A stretch of 23,122 bases of DNA from Ruminococcaceae bacterium UBA5904 (GCA_002431305.1 DJEG01000004.1:1-23122), one strand, 5' to 3'. Shown: positions 1 through 7,629, numbered from the stretch's first letter. Notes: generated from the sequence alone by a model not told the origin. A program made the numbers and translations.

Positions 1-275
1 TCGGCGTGCTTCAGTTCGACGTTCTCAAATTCAGAATGAAGAGCGAGTACGGAGTCGAATATTTAAGACAGGATCTGCCTCACGAGCAGATAAGAAGAGT
101 CGAAAACGAAAATTTCGACGGCACTAAATATAATTTAGGCTCCGATACCCGCTGGGTCAAGGACGTAAAGGGCGGAGACCTTCTCATATTCAACGGCAAC
201 TGGGCTATTAACTGGGCACAGGAGAAAAATCCCGAATTGAAATTAAGAGAATTCCATCAGGATATAGAGGGATAA
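1..275 (+). CDS. prfC: Peptide chain release factor 3 (RF3), C-terminal end, 5'-truncated by the window edge
   Basis: Only the last 90 or so codons are present; the reading frame begins at base 3 (Gly-Val-Leu-Gln-Phe-Asp-Val). The segment GVLQFDV..MKSEYGVE matches the conserved C-terminal domain of bacterial RF3, the translational GTPase that recycles RF1/RF2 from the ribosome after termination. The last residues (NWAINWAQEKNPELKLREFH) align with the E. coli RF3 tail (roughly NLRLAQERYPDVQFHQ). The GTPase domain lies upstream of the window and cannot be inspected. The stop is 19 bp before rhaA and no terminator lies between, so the two could be co-transcribed although functionally unrelated. 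A GTG codon at base 6 is an internal valine, not a start. Confidence 0.9.
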   Translation, partial: GVLQFDVLKFRMKSEYGVEYLRQDLPHEQIRRVENENFDGTKYNLGSDTRWVKDVKGGDLLIFNGNWAINWAQEKNPELKLREFHQDIEG

Positions 276-294
276 TTTGTAAAGGAGAAAAAAA

Positions 295-1533
295 ATGGAC
301 AGATACGAAAGCGCAAAGGCTATGTACCTTGATTACGGCATTGACACAGACAAAGCTATCGAAACGCTTAAAACAATTCCCGTTTCCATGCACTGCTGGC
401 AGGGAGACGACGTAACGGGATTCGATTCTAAAGAGGCTCTTTCGGGCGGAATTCAGGCTACGGGAAACTACCCCGGCAAGGCAACCACCCCCGAGGAGCT
501 TATGGCAGACATAGACAAAGTCTGCTCGCTCGTCCCCGGCAGAAAAAAAATAAACCTCCACGCGTCATACGCGATATTCGAAAACGGCAACTACGCCGAC
601 AGAAACGCGATTAAACCCGAGCATTTCAAAAGATGGGTCGATTTCGCCCGCGACAGAAAAATGGGTATAGATTTTAACCCCACGTTCTTCTCCCACCCGA
701 TGGTTAAAGACAACTTAACGCTCTCCTCCCCCGACGAAGAAGTACGTAAATTCTGGATAGAACACGGTAAAAGATGCATTGAAATCTCGCAGTATTTCGC
801 AGAACAGACCAACATGCCGTGCGTTATGAATATATGGATTCCCGACGGATATAAGGACATCCCCGCCGACAGAATCGGACCGAGAAAAAGATTTAAGAAA
901 TCGCTTGACGAAATACTGAGCATTCCGTATGATAAGTCAAAGGTATTCGTTACTCTCGAATCAAAGGTATTCGGAATAGGACTCGAAAGCTACACCGTCG
1001 GCAGCGCGGAATTTACAATGAATTACGCGTCAAAAAACGGCATCGTCCCGCTCATGGACAACGGTCATTACCACCCGACAGAGGTCGTTTCCGACAAAAT
1101 ATCGTCCCTTCTTCTTTTTAACGAAAAAATAGCGCTCCACATAACGCGCGGTGTACGCTGGGATTCAGACCATGTCGTTATTTTCGACGACGAGACAAAG
1201 GAGATTGCAAAGGAAATCGTCAGAAACAACGCTCTTGACAGAGTGTTTATCGCGACCGACTATTTCGACGCGTCAATAAACAGAATCTCCGCATGGGTAA
1301 CGGGACTGCGCTCTGTGCAAAAAGCTCTGCTTTACGCGCTTCTCGAACCCTCGGGTATGATGAGGGAGCTTCAGGAAAAGGGCGAATTCACACGCCTTAT
1401 GACAGTGTCGGAAGACCTTAAAACCATGCCGTTCGGCGATATCTGGAACGAATATTTAAGACAGTCGGGCATACCGGCGGATTATTATTCAGAAGTCGAA
1501 AAGTACGAAAAAGAGGTACTGTCGAAAAGATAA
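295..1533 (+). CDS. rhaA: L-rhamnose isomerase
   Basis: 412 residues, against about 419 for the E. coli enzyme, so full length. It interconverts L-rhamnose and L-rhamnulose, the first step of cytoplasmic rhamnose catabolism. Similarity to E. coli RhaA runs throughout, for example LESKVFGIG..SYTVGS near 221-236, HPTEVVSDKIS at 260-270 and VRWDSDHVV at 287-295. With a constant offset of 12 the expected metal ligands fall at E222, D255, H282, D290, D292 and D322, and all are present. The ATG at 295 follows an AAAGGAG Shine-Dalgarno at about 281-287. It sits 19 bp after prfC and is closed by a strong terminator. No rhamnulose kinase, aldolase or rhamnose regulator lies in the window, so the rest of the pathway must be elsewhere. 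Confidence 0.95.
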   Translation: MDRYESAKAMYLDYGIDTDKAIETLKTIPVSMHCWQGDDVTGFDSKEALSGGIQATGNYPGKATTPEELMADIDKVCSLVPGRKKINLHASYAIFENGNYADRNAIKPEHFKRWVDFARDRKMGIDFNPTFFSHPMVKDNLTLSSPDEEVRKFWIEHGKRCIEISQYFAEQTNMPCVMNIWIPDGYKDIPADRIGPRKRFKKSLDEILSIPYDKSKVFVTLESKVFGIGLESYTVGSAEFTMNYASKNGIVPLMDNGHYHPTEVVSDKISSLLLFNEKIALHITRGVRWDSDHVVIFDDETKEIAKEIVRNNALDRVFIATDYFDASINRISAWVTGLRSVQKALLYALLEPSGMMRELQEKGEFTRLMTVSEDLKTMPFGDIWNEYLRQSGIPADYYSEVEKYEKEVLSKR

Positions 1534-1552
1534 TTTACATTATAAAAAAACC

Positions 1553-1589
1553 AACCGCAGGTATTCTGTTTACATACCTGCGGTTTTTT
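1553..1589 (+). terminator. Rho-independent terminator after rhaA
   Basis: Perfect 12-bp arms (1553-1564 AACCGCAGGTAT and 1574-1585) enclose a 9-nt loop and run into a T tract at 1584-1589. It lies 19 bp after the rhaA stop. An A tract on the left side means it could also work in the minus direction, but no minus-strand gene needs it. Confidence 0.9.
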
Positions 1590-1630
1590 ATAAAAAGCAA
1601 CTGTTTTTTTCTTTTATTGTCACATTTACA

Positions 1631-1659
1631 TTGATTTTCGTCAAGTTTTAAAATATAAT
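1631..1659 (+). promoter_or_regulatory. Sigma-A-type promoter for the XRE-family gene
   Basis: TTGATT at 1631-1636 and TATAAT at 1654-1659 are separated by exactly 17 bp. The region directly follows the rhaA terminator and precedes the ATG at 1697, giving a leader of roughly 30 nt with AAAGGTGA at 1683-1690. Confidence 0.7.
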
Positions 1660-1696
1660 AGTTATGCAATAAAATGGAATTAAAAGGTGAAAAAGA

Positions 1697-3130
1697 ATGG
1701 AGCAATTTCAGACTGCCGTAAAAAACGCGCTTAAACGACACAATATCACCGTTTACAAACTTTCTGAAATCACGGGGATAGAGCGGAGTCATCTTGTAAA
1801 AATAGTTAACGGACAGCGCGGCATTTCCCCGCAGAAATTCGAACTTCTGCTTAAATCCATGAACCTGACTCCGGATGAGGATAGGGAAATAAGGCTTGCA
1901 TATATAGATATGAATTACGGAATCGATAAATTCAACGAATATCTGAATATTTTTCTGTTCGGCGAGGATACAAAGCCTGAAATCGCGGCGATGGAAGAGG
2001 ATGAACCCGCCGTTGATTTCACTGAGAACATTACAAATTTAAATTCGCGGACAGAGATTATAAATGCTCTGTACGCTGTGACAAAGCAGGAAACGAACAG
2101 AAACGAAAAAAAACGCCTATATACAAATATAGACGCCTCGCTTACTGTGAAAATTTTCGATTCAGTGAAGGATAGTGTCACCGGAACCGATATAAAACAG
2201 AGTATAACATCAAATTCTGATTTAAATTATTCCAAAACCGTTAAAAGTGCCGTAGAATTCATGCTTAAGGGATATAAAATATACTACTCCGGTTCTGATG
2301 CGGCTATAAAAAACAGACCGGACATAGTTTTCCCCTTTTATTTTATAACAAGCGAACTCTGCGTATTTGCGGATGAACCCCTGACGCACGGATTCTCGAT
2401 AAAAAACAGAAAACTCGCTGACGCATACGCAAAGAAAATACTATATTCGACAGGCAAAATGACCAGTATGGTATCGCTTACTCAAAACGTCATGGACATA
2501 AAAAACGATCAGCTCAAAAATATCCGGTATAAGGACCAAACGAGCATAATAATGGAATTTTTTCCATGCACTCCGATTTTTATGACGCTTGAAATGGGCG
2601 AGCAGATAACAAAAAATGAAATACCGAACCGAAAATATCTGATAGACTCCACATACGAGTACTATCAGGCGCTCAGGATGTCGCAGAAGAATTTGATAAA
2701 AATTCACTCGTACGAAGGCATACGTGATTTTACCGGCCGCGGTATGGTATCTTATTTACCCGAGGAATGCATTAATCCCCTTAAAGCCGAAAGCCGAATT
2801 AAGGTATACAAAACACTGCTCGAATATTACCGCAGTGAAAATCACAATTTATACATATCAAAACCCGGTATGTTCAAAAACAAAATAACCCTGGACATAA
2901 CGGACAGATATTCAGACCGCCGTAATGTTGTATCGAGTCTGTACGGATATTTGACAAACTTCATGGGTAATTCGAACATTTCAATAAACGATACGGAGAT
3001 TAACAATGAACTTGCAGATTTCTGCCGTTACCTCACGGTTTCGCCGTATATTTATTCAAAGGAAGAATCGCTTGATATAATTTCACGGGAGATAACAAGG
3101 CTCGAGGATATAACAGCCGGTAAAGAATAA
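1697..3130 (+). CDS. XRE-type helix-turn-helix protein with large unrecognised C-terminal region
   Basis: 477 residues. Residues 4-60 form a Cro/C1-type helix-turn-helix: a helix, then VYKLSEITGIERSHLVKIV as scaffold and recognition helices, then a GQRGIS turn. Typical members bind operators as dimers. Residues from about 70 to 477 match no domain I recognise. They are mostly soluble, rich in Lys/Ile/Tyr/Asn, with no membrane segment and no visible kinase, nuclease or peptidase motif; they may form a ligand-binding or oligomerisation domain, but that is inference. ATG 1697 has AAAGGTGA six bases upstream and its own promoter. The gene is monocistronic and converges on murC with only 12 bp between stops. 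It has no obvious target operon beside it; rhaA upstream and the gene's own promoter are the nearest candidates. Confidence 0.75.
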   Translation: MEQFQTAVKNALKRHNITVYKLSEITGIERSHLVKIVNGQRGISPQKFELLLKSMNLTPDEDREIRLAYIDMNYGIDKFNEYLNIFLFGEDTKPEIAAMEEDEPAVDFTENITNLNSRTEIINALYAVTKQETNRNEKKRLYTNIDASLTVKIFDSVKDSVTGTDIKQSITSNSDLNYSKTVKSAVEFMLKGYKIYYSGSDAAIKNRPDIVFPFYFITSELCVFADEPLTHGFSIKNRKLADAYAKKILYSTGKMTSMVSLTQNVMDIKNDQLKNIRYKDQTSIIMEFFPCTPIFMTLEMGEQITKNEIPNRKYLIDSTYEYYQALRMSQKNLIKIHSYEGIRDFTGRGMVSYLPEECINPLKAESRIKVYKTLLEYYRSENHNLYISKPGMFKNKITLDITDRYSDRRNVVSSLYGYLTNFMGNSNISINDTEINNELADFCRYLTVSPYIYSKEESLDIISREITRLEDITAGKE

Positions 3131-3142
3131 ACAAAATCGGTT

Positions 3143-4519
3143 TTATTTCAAGTCCTCAATCATCAGTTTGGCGGCTTTATAAATATCTCCGCAGCCGAGC
3201 GTTATTACGAGATCGCCCTCTTCTGCTATGCTCTCGACATAGTCGGCAACCTCTCTGAACGTGTTAAACCATACGCTCCCGGGAATGAGGGCCGACAAAT
3301 CCGACGTGTGAATACCGTACGTATTCTTCTCCCTCGAACCCATTATCTCGGTCATTACGACTTTGTCGGGAATCTTCAGTACCTCGGCGAAATCGTTTAA
3401 AAGCATTGCGGTACGCGAATAGGTAAACGGCTGAAATACAGCTATTACGCGTTTGTAATCGAGTTTTTTCGCAGCTTCGAGAGTAACTCTTAGTTCCTTC
3501 GGATGGTGCGCATAGTCGTCGCATATCGTAATGCCCTTATAAGTTCCGAGGTTTTCGAATCTCCTGCCCGCGCCCTTGAAATCGGAAATTTCCTTTATCG
3601 CTTTTTCGATATCGCATCCCGCATATACGCTCGAGGCGAGAGCCGCAAGCGAATTATAAACATTATGGTCACCGGGCACATTTAAAACGACGTGCCCTTT
3701 TTTCTCGCCTTTATAATAAACGTCGTACTCGGGGTATGCGCCCTTTCTGTCTGATATTAGTTCCGCACGCCACATACAGTTTTCACCGAGCCCGAACGTA
3801 ATAAACTCTTTATTCTTATACTTCATATCGTTTATCGCGTCGCATGTGTTTTTATCGTCGAGATTATAAATAACCGTTTCTGCGCTGTCGGCGAACTGCG
3901 TAAACGACTTTTTCAGATTCTCCATGGTCTTGAAAAATTCCATATGGTCAGCGTCTATATTGAGAATAACGGCGCACTTGGGCGACATCTGCAAAAACGT
4001 GTTTTTATATTCGCACGACTCGCATACGAAAATACCGCTCTTTCCGACAATTCCGTTTGTACCGGTATACGGAAGTTTTCCTCCGATAACCGCGGACGGG
4101 TCGAGTCCCGATTCTATCAGTATCTGCGCGGTCATGGACGTTGTCGTCGTCTTGCCGTGCGTTCCGCATATGCCTATGCAGTTTTCATATCTTCTCGACA
4201 GCGCACCGAGTATTTTTGAACGTTCGAATGTCGGTATACCGCTCGCCCTCGCCGCTATAAGCTCGGGGTTGTCATCCATTATCGCCGCGGTGTGAACTAT
4301 CATTTCGGCGCCCTTTATATTTTCGGCTTTCTGCCCCATTACCACGGGAATTCCCAGCGCACGGATTCTGTTGAGAGTGTCGCTCTCGTTATTGTCCGAA
4401 CCCGAGAGAATATATCCCTCGCTGTGCAGAATTTCGGCTATCGGACACATGCCCGAGCCGCCGATTCCGATAAAATGTATTCTTTTTACCTTTGAAAGGA
4501 TTTCATCTGCTTCATACAT
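3143..4519 (-). CDS. murC: UDP-N-acetylmuramate--L-alanine ligase
   Basis: 458 residues, the normal length. MurC adds L-alanine to UDP-N-acetylmuramic acid with ATP hydrolysis, the first peptide-forming step of peptidoglycan synthesis, in the cytoplasm. The N-terminal UDP-binding glycine loop is HFIGIGGSGM (15-24). The ATP P-loop is GTHGKTTTT (119-127), followed by CESCEY (166-171), NIDADHMEFF (187-196), GAGRRFE (317-323) and DDYAHHP (334-340), all in the order expected of Mur ligases and specifically of MurC. The ATG has AGGGAG upstream. It follows the PHP phosphatase gene after 32 bp on the same strand and is probably co-transcribed. No terminator is visible in the 12 bp before the convergent XRE-type gene, so the two transcripts may overlap at their 3' ends. 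Confidence 0.96.
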   Translation of the reverse strand: MYEADEILSKVKRIHFIGIGGSGMCPIAEILHSEGYILSGSDNNESDTLNRIRALGIPVVMGQKAENIKGAEMIVHTAAIMDDNPELIAARASGIPTFERSKILGALSRRYENCIGICGTHGKTTTTSMTAQILIESGLDPSAVIGGKLPYTGTNGIVGKSGIFVCESCEYKNTFLQMSPKCAVILNIDADHMEFFKTMENLKKSFTQFADSAETVIYNLDDKNTCDAINDMKYKNKEFITFGLGENCMWRAELISDRKGAYPEYDVYYKGEKKGHVVLNVPGDHNVYNSLAALASSVYAGCDIEKAIKEISDFKGAGRRFENLGTYKGITICDDYAHHPKELRVTLEAAKKLDYKRVIAVFQPFTYSRTAMLLNDFAEVLKIPDKVVMTEIMGSREKNTYGIHTSDLSALIPGSVWFNTFREVADYVESIAEEGDLVITLGCGDIYKAAKLMIEDLK

Positions 4520-4551
4520 AATTATATCTGCTCCCTGTTAAAGCGTATGTA

Positions 4552-5367
4552 TTATTCGATAGGTATTTCAATGGGACTTCTGCGCTGGAAAAGGACCGTG
4601 GACTTAAATCCCGCCTCCAGAGCCGCCTCGTACGCATGCTTTATACCGACGCCTATATCTTTGGCAAAATGAGCGTCGGAGCCTACGCTGATAAGTTTAC
4701 CGCCGAGCTCCTTAAATCTTTTGACCGTCTGAGCCTCGGGCGAAAGCCTGTTGATAGGCTGGCGCAGTCCCGCGGTGTTAATTTCGAGCGCAATATTTTT
4801 TTCAGCGGCGAGCTTCAGAATTTCGTCGACCTTATCTTTATAATCGTCAATATCTATCATAATATTATTTCTTGCATAAAAATATCTGAACGGATATGTA
4901 AGATGCGCGAGAACGTCGAATCCGCCCCACTCGAGCATATTCAGCTCCTCGTCAAAATATTCGTTAAGCTGAGCCTTTATATCCATACCGGTAAAATCCT
5001 CGATATAATAAAAGTCAGTTTTATTTCTTAAATTATGAACGGAGCCGAGTATAACGTCGAATTTCTGCGAAGCGATTATCTTCTCGCTCGTCTCGGTATC
5101 GTAACCGCACTCGCCGAGTTCTATTCCGTTTAAAACGAGAAGCTTTCCGTAAAACGCGCTTTTAGCCCTCGCGACCTCAAAAAACGCCTGTCTGACGCTT
5201 CTGTCAAAATTATCTTTGTAAAAAGCGTCGACCTCGCAGTGGTCTGTAAACGCGATTGCTCTGAGTCCCTTATTTACCGCCGTTTCACACATATACATCG
5301 GGCTGTGATTGCCGTCGAATGAGTTGTCCGTGTGATTGTGCATATCTATTATATTCTTAAATTCCAT
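4552..5367 (-). CDS. PHP-domain phosphatase, histidinol-phosphatase (HisJ/HisK) family
   Basis: 271 residues from ATG 5367. The PHP fold's metal motifs appear in order: MHNHTD (H10, H12), TDHCE (H43), GIELGE (E83), GSVHNL (H111), LAHLTYP (H155), EINTAG (about 195-200) and GSDAHF (D231, H233). This is the layout of polymerase-and-histidinol-phosphatase-type trinuclear phosphatases. Histidinol-phosphatase (histidine biosynthesis) is the usual annotation, but no his gene is near, so another phosphomonoester substrate is possible. An in-frame TTG at 5385 is rejected as start: the Shine-Dalgarno AAAGGTGAAAG lies inside that extension and the predicted transcript start falls near 5383. The gene heads a two-gene unit with murC and diverges from ispE. 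Confidence 0.82.
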   Translation of the reverse strand: MEFKNIIDMHNHTDNSFDGNHSPMYMCETAVNKGLRAIAFTDHCEVDAFYKDNFDRSVRQAFFEVARAKSAFYGKLLVLNGIELGECGYDTETSEKIIASQKFDVILGSVHNLRNKTDFYYIEDFTGMDIKAQLNEYFDEELNMLEWGGFDVLAHLTYPFRYFYARNNIMIDIDDYKDKVDEILKLAAEKNIALEINTAGLRQPINRLSPEAQTVKRFKELGGKLISVGSDAHFAKDIGVGIKHAYEAALEAGFKSTVLFQRRSPIEIPIE

Positions 5368-5371
5368 AATT

Positions 5372-5382
5372 CTTTCACCTTT
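5372..5382 (-). promoter_or_regulatory. Ribosome binding site that fixes the start of the PHP phosphatase
   Basis: AAAGGTGAAAG on the minus strand lies four bases before ATG 5367 and inside the longer TTG-initiated frame, so the shorter protein is preferred. Confidence 0.7.
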
Positions 5383-5389
5383 CAAAAAG

Positions 5390-5419
5390 AGTATAGCACA
5401 AAATCAAGGTTATTTACAA
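5390..5419 (-). promoter_or_regulatory. Promoter for the PHP phosphatase-murC operon
   Basis: On the minus strand TTGTAA (5414-5419) and TATACT (5390-5395) are 18 bp apart. The expected transcript start near 5383 leaves a leader of only about 16 nt. The -35 box overlaps that of the divergent ispE promoter (5413-5418). Confidence 0.55.
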
Positions 5420-5441
5420 TAATTTTTAAAAATTATATACT
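5413..5441 (+). promoter_or_regulatory. Promoter for ispE
   Basis: TTTACA (5413-5418) and TATACT (5436-5441) are separated by 17 bp, about 55 bp before the ispE ATG. The -35 box coincides with the minus-strand -35 of the divergent operon, so polymerases at the two promoters may compete. Confidence 0.6.
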
Positions 5442-5498
5442 ATTGAAAAAAAATATGTTAAAATAACTTATCCAAAGAAAAAAGAACGGAGAATTAAA

Positions 5499-6365
5499 AT
5501 GAAAATAACGGCAAAAGCCGCAGGAAAAATAAATCTGCTCCTCGACCTCACCGGCGTTCTCGACAACGGATACCACTGCATTTATACGGTAATGCAATCG
5601 ATTTCCGTATTTGATAAGGTTACAATTGAAAAAACGTCCGACGGCAAAATAACGCTCGGATGCGATAAGGACTTTATTCCGACGGACACGAAAAACACCG
5701 CATATAAGTCCGCTCTGGCTTTTTTCAACATCTCAAAAATAAAAAATCCCGGAATAAAAATATTTATCAAGAAAAATATCCCCTGTCAGGCGGGCATGGG
5801 CGGAGGAAGCGCCGACGCCGCCGCAGTACTCGTAATACTAAACGAGATGTTTTCATCGCCCTTTACGACGGACGAACTGTGCAGAATCGGCGAGACGATA
5901 GGCGCGGACGTTCCGTTCTGCATAAAGGGCGGATGTGCGCTGTGTCTTAATATAGGCGAGGTTATGGCGAAACTGCCGAGCGCGGAGCTTTACGCCGTCG
6001 TCGTAAAACCCGAGCAGAACGTTTCAACAAAAACAGCATATGAAAACTTCGATTCATTAAAAGAGGTAAGACATCCCGACAACAACAGATTCCTTTACGC
6101 AGCAGTTCATTCGGACTATCACGACATCTGCCGTTACGGTGCAAACGTATTCGAACAGGCGGTCGAGGTTTACGACAGGGCGGATATAAAATCGGTAATG
6201 CGCTCAAACGGCGCGGGACTTTCCATGATGACGGGAAGCGGTTCTGCCGTATTCGGCATTTTCAACGACGAATCAAAAGCAAAAAACTGTTTTGAATTAT
6301 TAAAGACCAAATACAAAGAGGTTCATTTCTCAAAATTCACCGAAAAATCGATTTTTATTGAATAA
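5499..6365 (+). CDS. ispE: 4-diphosphocytidyl-2-C-methyl-D-erythritol kinase
   Basis: 288 residues, normal for the family. IspE is a GHMP kinase that phosphorylates the 2-hydroxyl of CDP-methylerythritol in the non-mevalonate (MEP) route to isoprenoids. The start AKAAGKINLLLDLTG (5-19) holds catalytic K10 and N12. The ATP-binding GHMP loop is PCQAGMGGGSADAAAVL (95-111), D137 in GADVPF is the expected catalytic aspartate, and the third GHMP motif is MTGSGSAVFGIF near 242-253. ATG 5499 is preceded by a GGAG ribosome site. A hairpin terminator follows the stop, then spoIIR begins in the same direction; some read-through coupling is plausible. This order of isoprenoid and sporulation genes is not functionally obvious. 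Confidence 0.96.
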   Translation: MKITAKAAGKINLLLDLTGVLDNGYHCIYTVMQSISVFDKVTIEKTSDGKITLGCDKDFIPTDTKNTAYKSALAFFNISKIKNPGIKIFIKKNIPCQAGMGGGSADAAAVLVILNEMFSSPFTTDELCRIGETIGADVPFCIKGGCALCLNIGEVMAKLPSAELYAVVVKPEQNVSTKTAYENFDSLKEVRHPDNNRFLYAAVHSDYHDICRYGANVFEQAVEVYDRADIKSVMRSNGAGLSMMTGSGSAVFGIFNDESKAKNCFELLKTKYKEVHFSKFTEKSIFIE

Positions 6366-6375
6366 AAATTTTCCG

Positions 6376-6406
6376 AAGCGTTCATCTTTAGGGTGAACGC
6401 TTTTTT
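6376..6406 (+). terminator. Rho-independent terminator between ispE and spoIIR
   Basis: Perfect 9-bp arms AAGCGTTCA (6376-6384) and TGAACGCTT (6394-6402) with a 9-nt loop run into six T residues (6401-6406). The spoIIR ribosome site GGAGG follows within a few bases, so any spoIIR promoter must lie inside this hairpin region or within ispE. Confidence 0.8.
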
Positions 6407-6420
6407 CGGAGGTTTTTACA

Positions 6421-7101
6421 ATGAACATAAAAAACAAGTTATCACTGATAAAAAATAAACTTTCATTTTCCGATTCGATTACTCAGAAACAGAGAATCCG
6501 AAATATAATTCTCGCCTCGGCGGTTTCGTTCGTGTTTTTATTATGCATTCAGTTCTTACAGTTCGTCACAGACTGCCGTGACATAAGAGCCGACGTGCTC
6601 AGACTTCACGTTATAGCAAACTCCGATACCGATATCGACCAGGACGTAAAATTAAAAGTACGCGACGCGCTTCTCACAAAAGGGGCAGAAATTTTCGACG
6701 GAAGCGTAAACGTCGAAAACGCGAAAAAGAAACTGACCCCGGAGCTTAAAGAAATCGAAAACGAGGCTGACAGCGTACTTAAGGAAAACGGTTTCGGCTA
6801 CAGTGCGAAAGTAAAGCTGACGGACGAATACTTCCCCGTAAGGGAGTACGAGAACTTCACGCTTCCCTCGGGACGGTACATGTCCCTTACCGTAACGCTC
6901 GGCAGCGGAGAGGGTCACAACTGGTGGTGCGTCATGTTTCCCCCGCTGTGTCTGCCCGCAGCCGAAGACAAAGAGAGCGCATACGACGCTGTGTTCTCAC
7001 CGGAGGAAACACAGATAATAGAGAATAGGCAGAAATATAAAATTAAATTCAAAATACTCGAATGGACGGACGAAATTATCGAAAAACTGCGTTCAAGATA
7101 A
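6421..7101 (+). CDS. spoIIR: Stage II sporulation protein R
   Basis: 226 residues. In Bacillus, SpoIIR is made in the forespore under sigma-F, secreted into the intermembrane space, and triggers SpoIIGA to process pro-sigma-E in the mother cell. Recognition rests on the hallmark RLHVIANSDT (61-70) followed by DQDVKLKVRDALL, and on the conserved GHNWWCVMFPPLCL segment of the C-terminal half. Residues about 29-49 form one hydrophobic segment that acts as signal or anchor. The ATG at 6421 follows GGAGG with good spacing. It lies just behind the ispE terminator. I could not find a convincing sigma-F box in the short intergenic region. Its presence is the clearest sign that the host is, or recently was, an endospore former. 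Confidence 0.92.
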   Translation: MNIKNKLSLIKNKLSFSDSITQKQRIRNIILASAVSFVFLLCIQFLQFVTDCRDIRADVLRLHVIANSDTDIDQDVKLKVRDALLTKGAEIFDGSVNVENAKKKLTPELKEIENEADSVLKENGFGYSAKVKLTDEYFPVREYENFTLPSGRYMSLTVTLGSGEGHNWWCVMFPPLCLPAAEDKESAYDAVFSPEETQIIENRQKYKIKFKILEWTDEIIEKLRSR

Positions 7102-7222
7102 CAATGTTTGACATAAATAATAAATATAGTCTTATTTCCCTGTAAAACCGATTCCAATTTATCAAGGCAGGATTTCCCTTACGTAATCAAATAATTTCCA
7201 TGAATATACAATTGCATTTGCG

Positions 7223-7341
7223 GTTCAAATCTGCCCGAAAAAATGTTCAAAACTCTGTTCAGAAAGTTCAAAACTTTACACCCACGAGGACTAAAAAGCA
7301 AATTTTTTGAACCAAACGGAGTAGTTTTGAACATTTTGAAC
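7223..7341. repeat. Cluster of GTTCAAA words in inverted arrangement, with a 15-bp perfect inverted repeat
   Basis: Forward GTTCAAA begins at 7223, 7245 and 7266 (steps of 22 and 21 bp), with a variant GTTCAGA at 7257. The reverse word TTTTGAAC begins at 7305, 7325 and 7334. AAAATGTTCAAAACT at 7240-7254 is perfectly complementary to 7323-7337, with 68 bases between. The roughly two-turn spacing and dyad layout would suit binding sites for a dimeric or tetrameric regulator, or a looped RNA; function unknown. Confidence 0.6.
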
Positions 7342-7406
7342 ATAGTTTTCGACAATTTAAAGATTTTTACTTTACAGCGAGGCAAAAATGTATATTGTGC
7401 AAAACT

Positions 7407-7440
7407 TTCTGCATACCGTTTTATAAATTCTGCATATCGT
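7407..7440 (+). repeat. Direct repeat TTCTGCATAYCGT, 21-bp period
   Basis: TTCTGCATACCGT at 7407-7419 recurs as TTCTGCATATCGT at 7428-7440, 12 of 13 identical, 21 bp apart. The period equals that of the GTTCAAAACT repeats just upstream. Confidence 0.55.
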
Positions 7441-7473
7441 CAAAAAAAACTGTATATTATAAATTTCAACGCA

Positions 7474-7510
7474 AAAAAACCGGTTTTCACTGCTGAAAAA
7501 TCGGTTTTTT
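7474..7510 (+). terminator. AT-rich hairpin with flanking A and T tracts
   Basis: AAAAAACCGGTTTT (7474-7487) pairs with AAAATCGGTTTTTT (7497-7510) with one G-U pair and a 9-nt loop. It could end transcripts from either direction. It is about 370 bp past spoIIR and 60 bp ahead of the next promoter, so it may insulate the TSUP-hydF unit. Confidence 0.55.
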
Positions 7511-7569
7511 CATATTTTTATTATATATAATTATATATTTTATATTTAATTTAAAAAGATTGCGTAATA

Positions 7570-7598
7570 TTGACATACATTTTATTATTTCTTATAAT
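7570..7598 (+). promoter_or_regulatory. Perfect consensus sigma-A promoter for TSUP-hydF
   Basis: TTGACA (7570-7575) and TATAAT (7593-7598) with a 17-bp spacer: both boxes match consensus exactly. Transcription would start near 7605, 25 nt before ATG 7630, with GAAAGAG (7613-7619) as ribosome site. Confidence 0.85.
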
Positions 7599-7629
7599 AT
7601 AAGTTATATTTTGAAAGAGTGTGATATTT

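Larger units (their letters stand above)
7102..7629. other. Repeat-rich non-coding region between spoIIR and the TSUP permease gene
   Basis: This 528-bp stretch has no convincing gene; small open frames on both strands here encode low-complexity Phe/Lys/Asn peptides and mirror an inverted repeat. It contains a cluster of GTTCAAA/TTTGAAC words, a TTCTGCATAYCGT direct repeat, an AT-rich hairpin, and at its right end a consensus promoter. It holds no tRNA or recognised riboswitch that I can see. Confidence 0.6.

Noticed and set aside
5368..5385. Six-codon N-terminal extension of the PHP phosphatase from TTG 5385
   Set aside because: The extension contains the Shine-Dalgarno for ATG 5367 and begins at or before the predicted transcript start.
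7108..7130. TTGACA at 7108 and TATAGT at 7125 after spoIIR, resembling a promoter
   Set aside because: The spacer is only 11 bp, too short for a sigma-A promoter, and no gene follows.
7179..7530. Overlapping open frames of 68 and 95 codons on opposite strands between spoIIR and the TSUP gene
   Set aside because: Both encode low-complexity Phe/Lys/Asn peptides, mirror the inverted repeat they span, and lack convincing ribosome sites.
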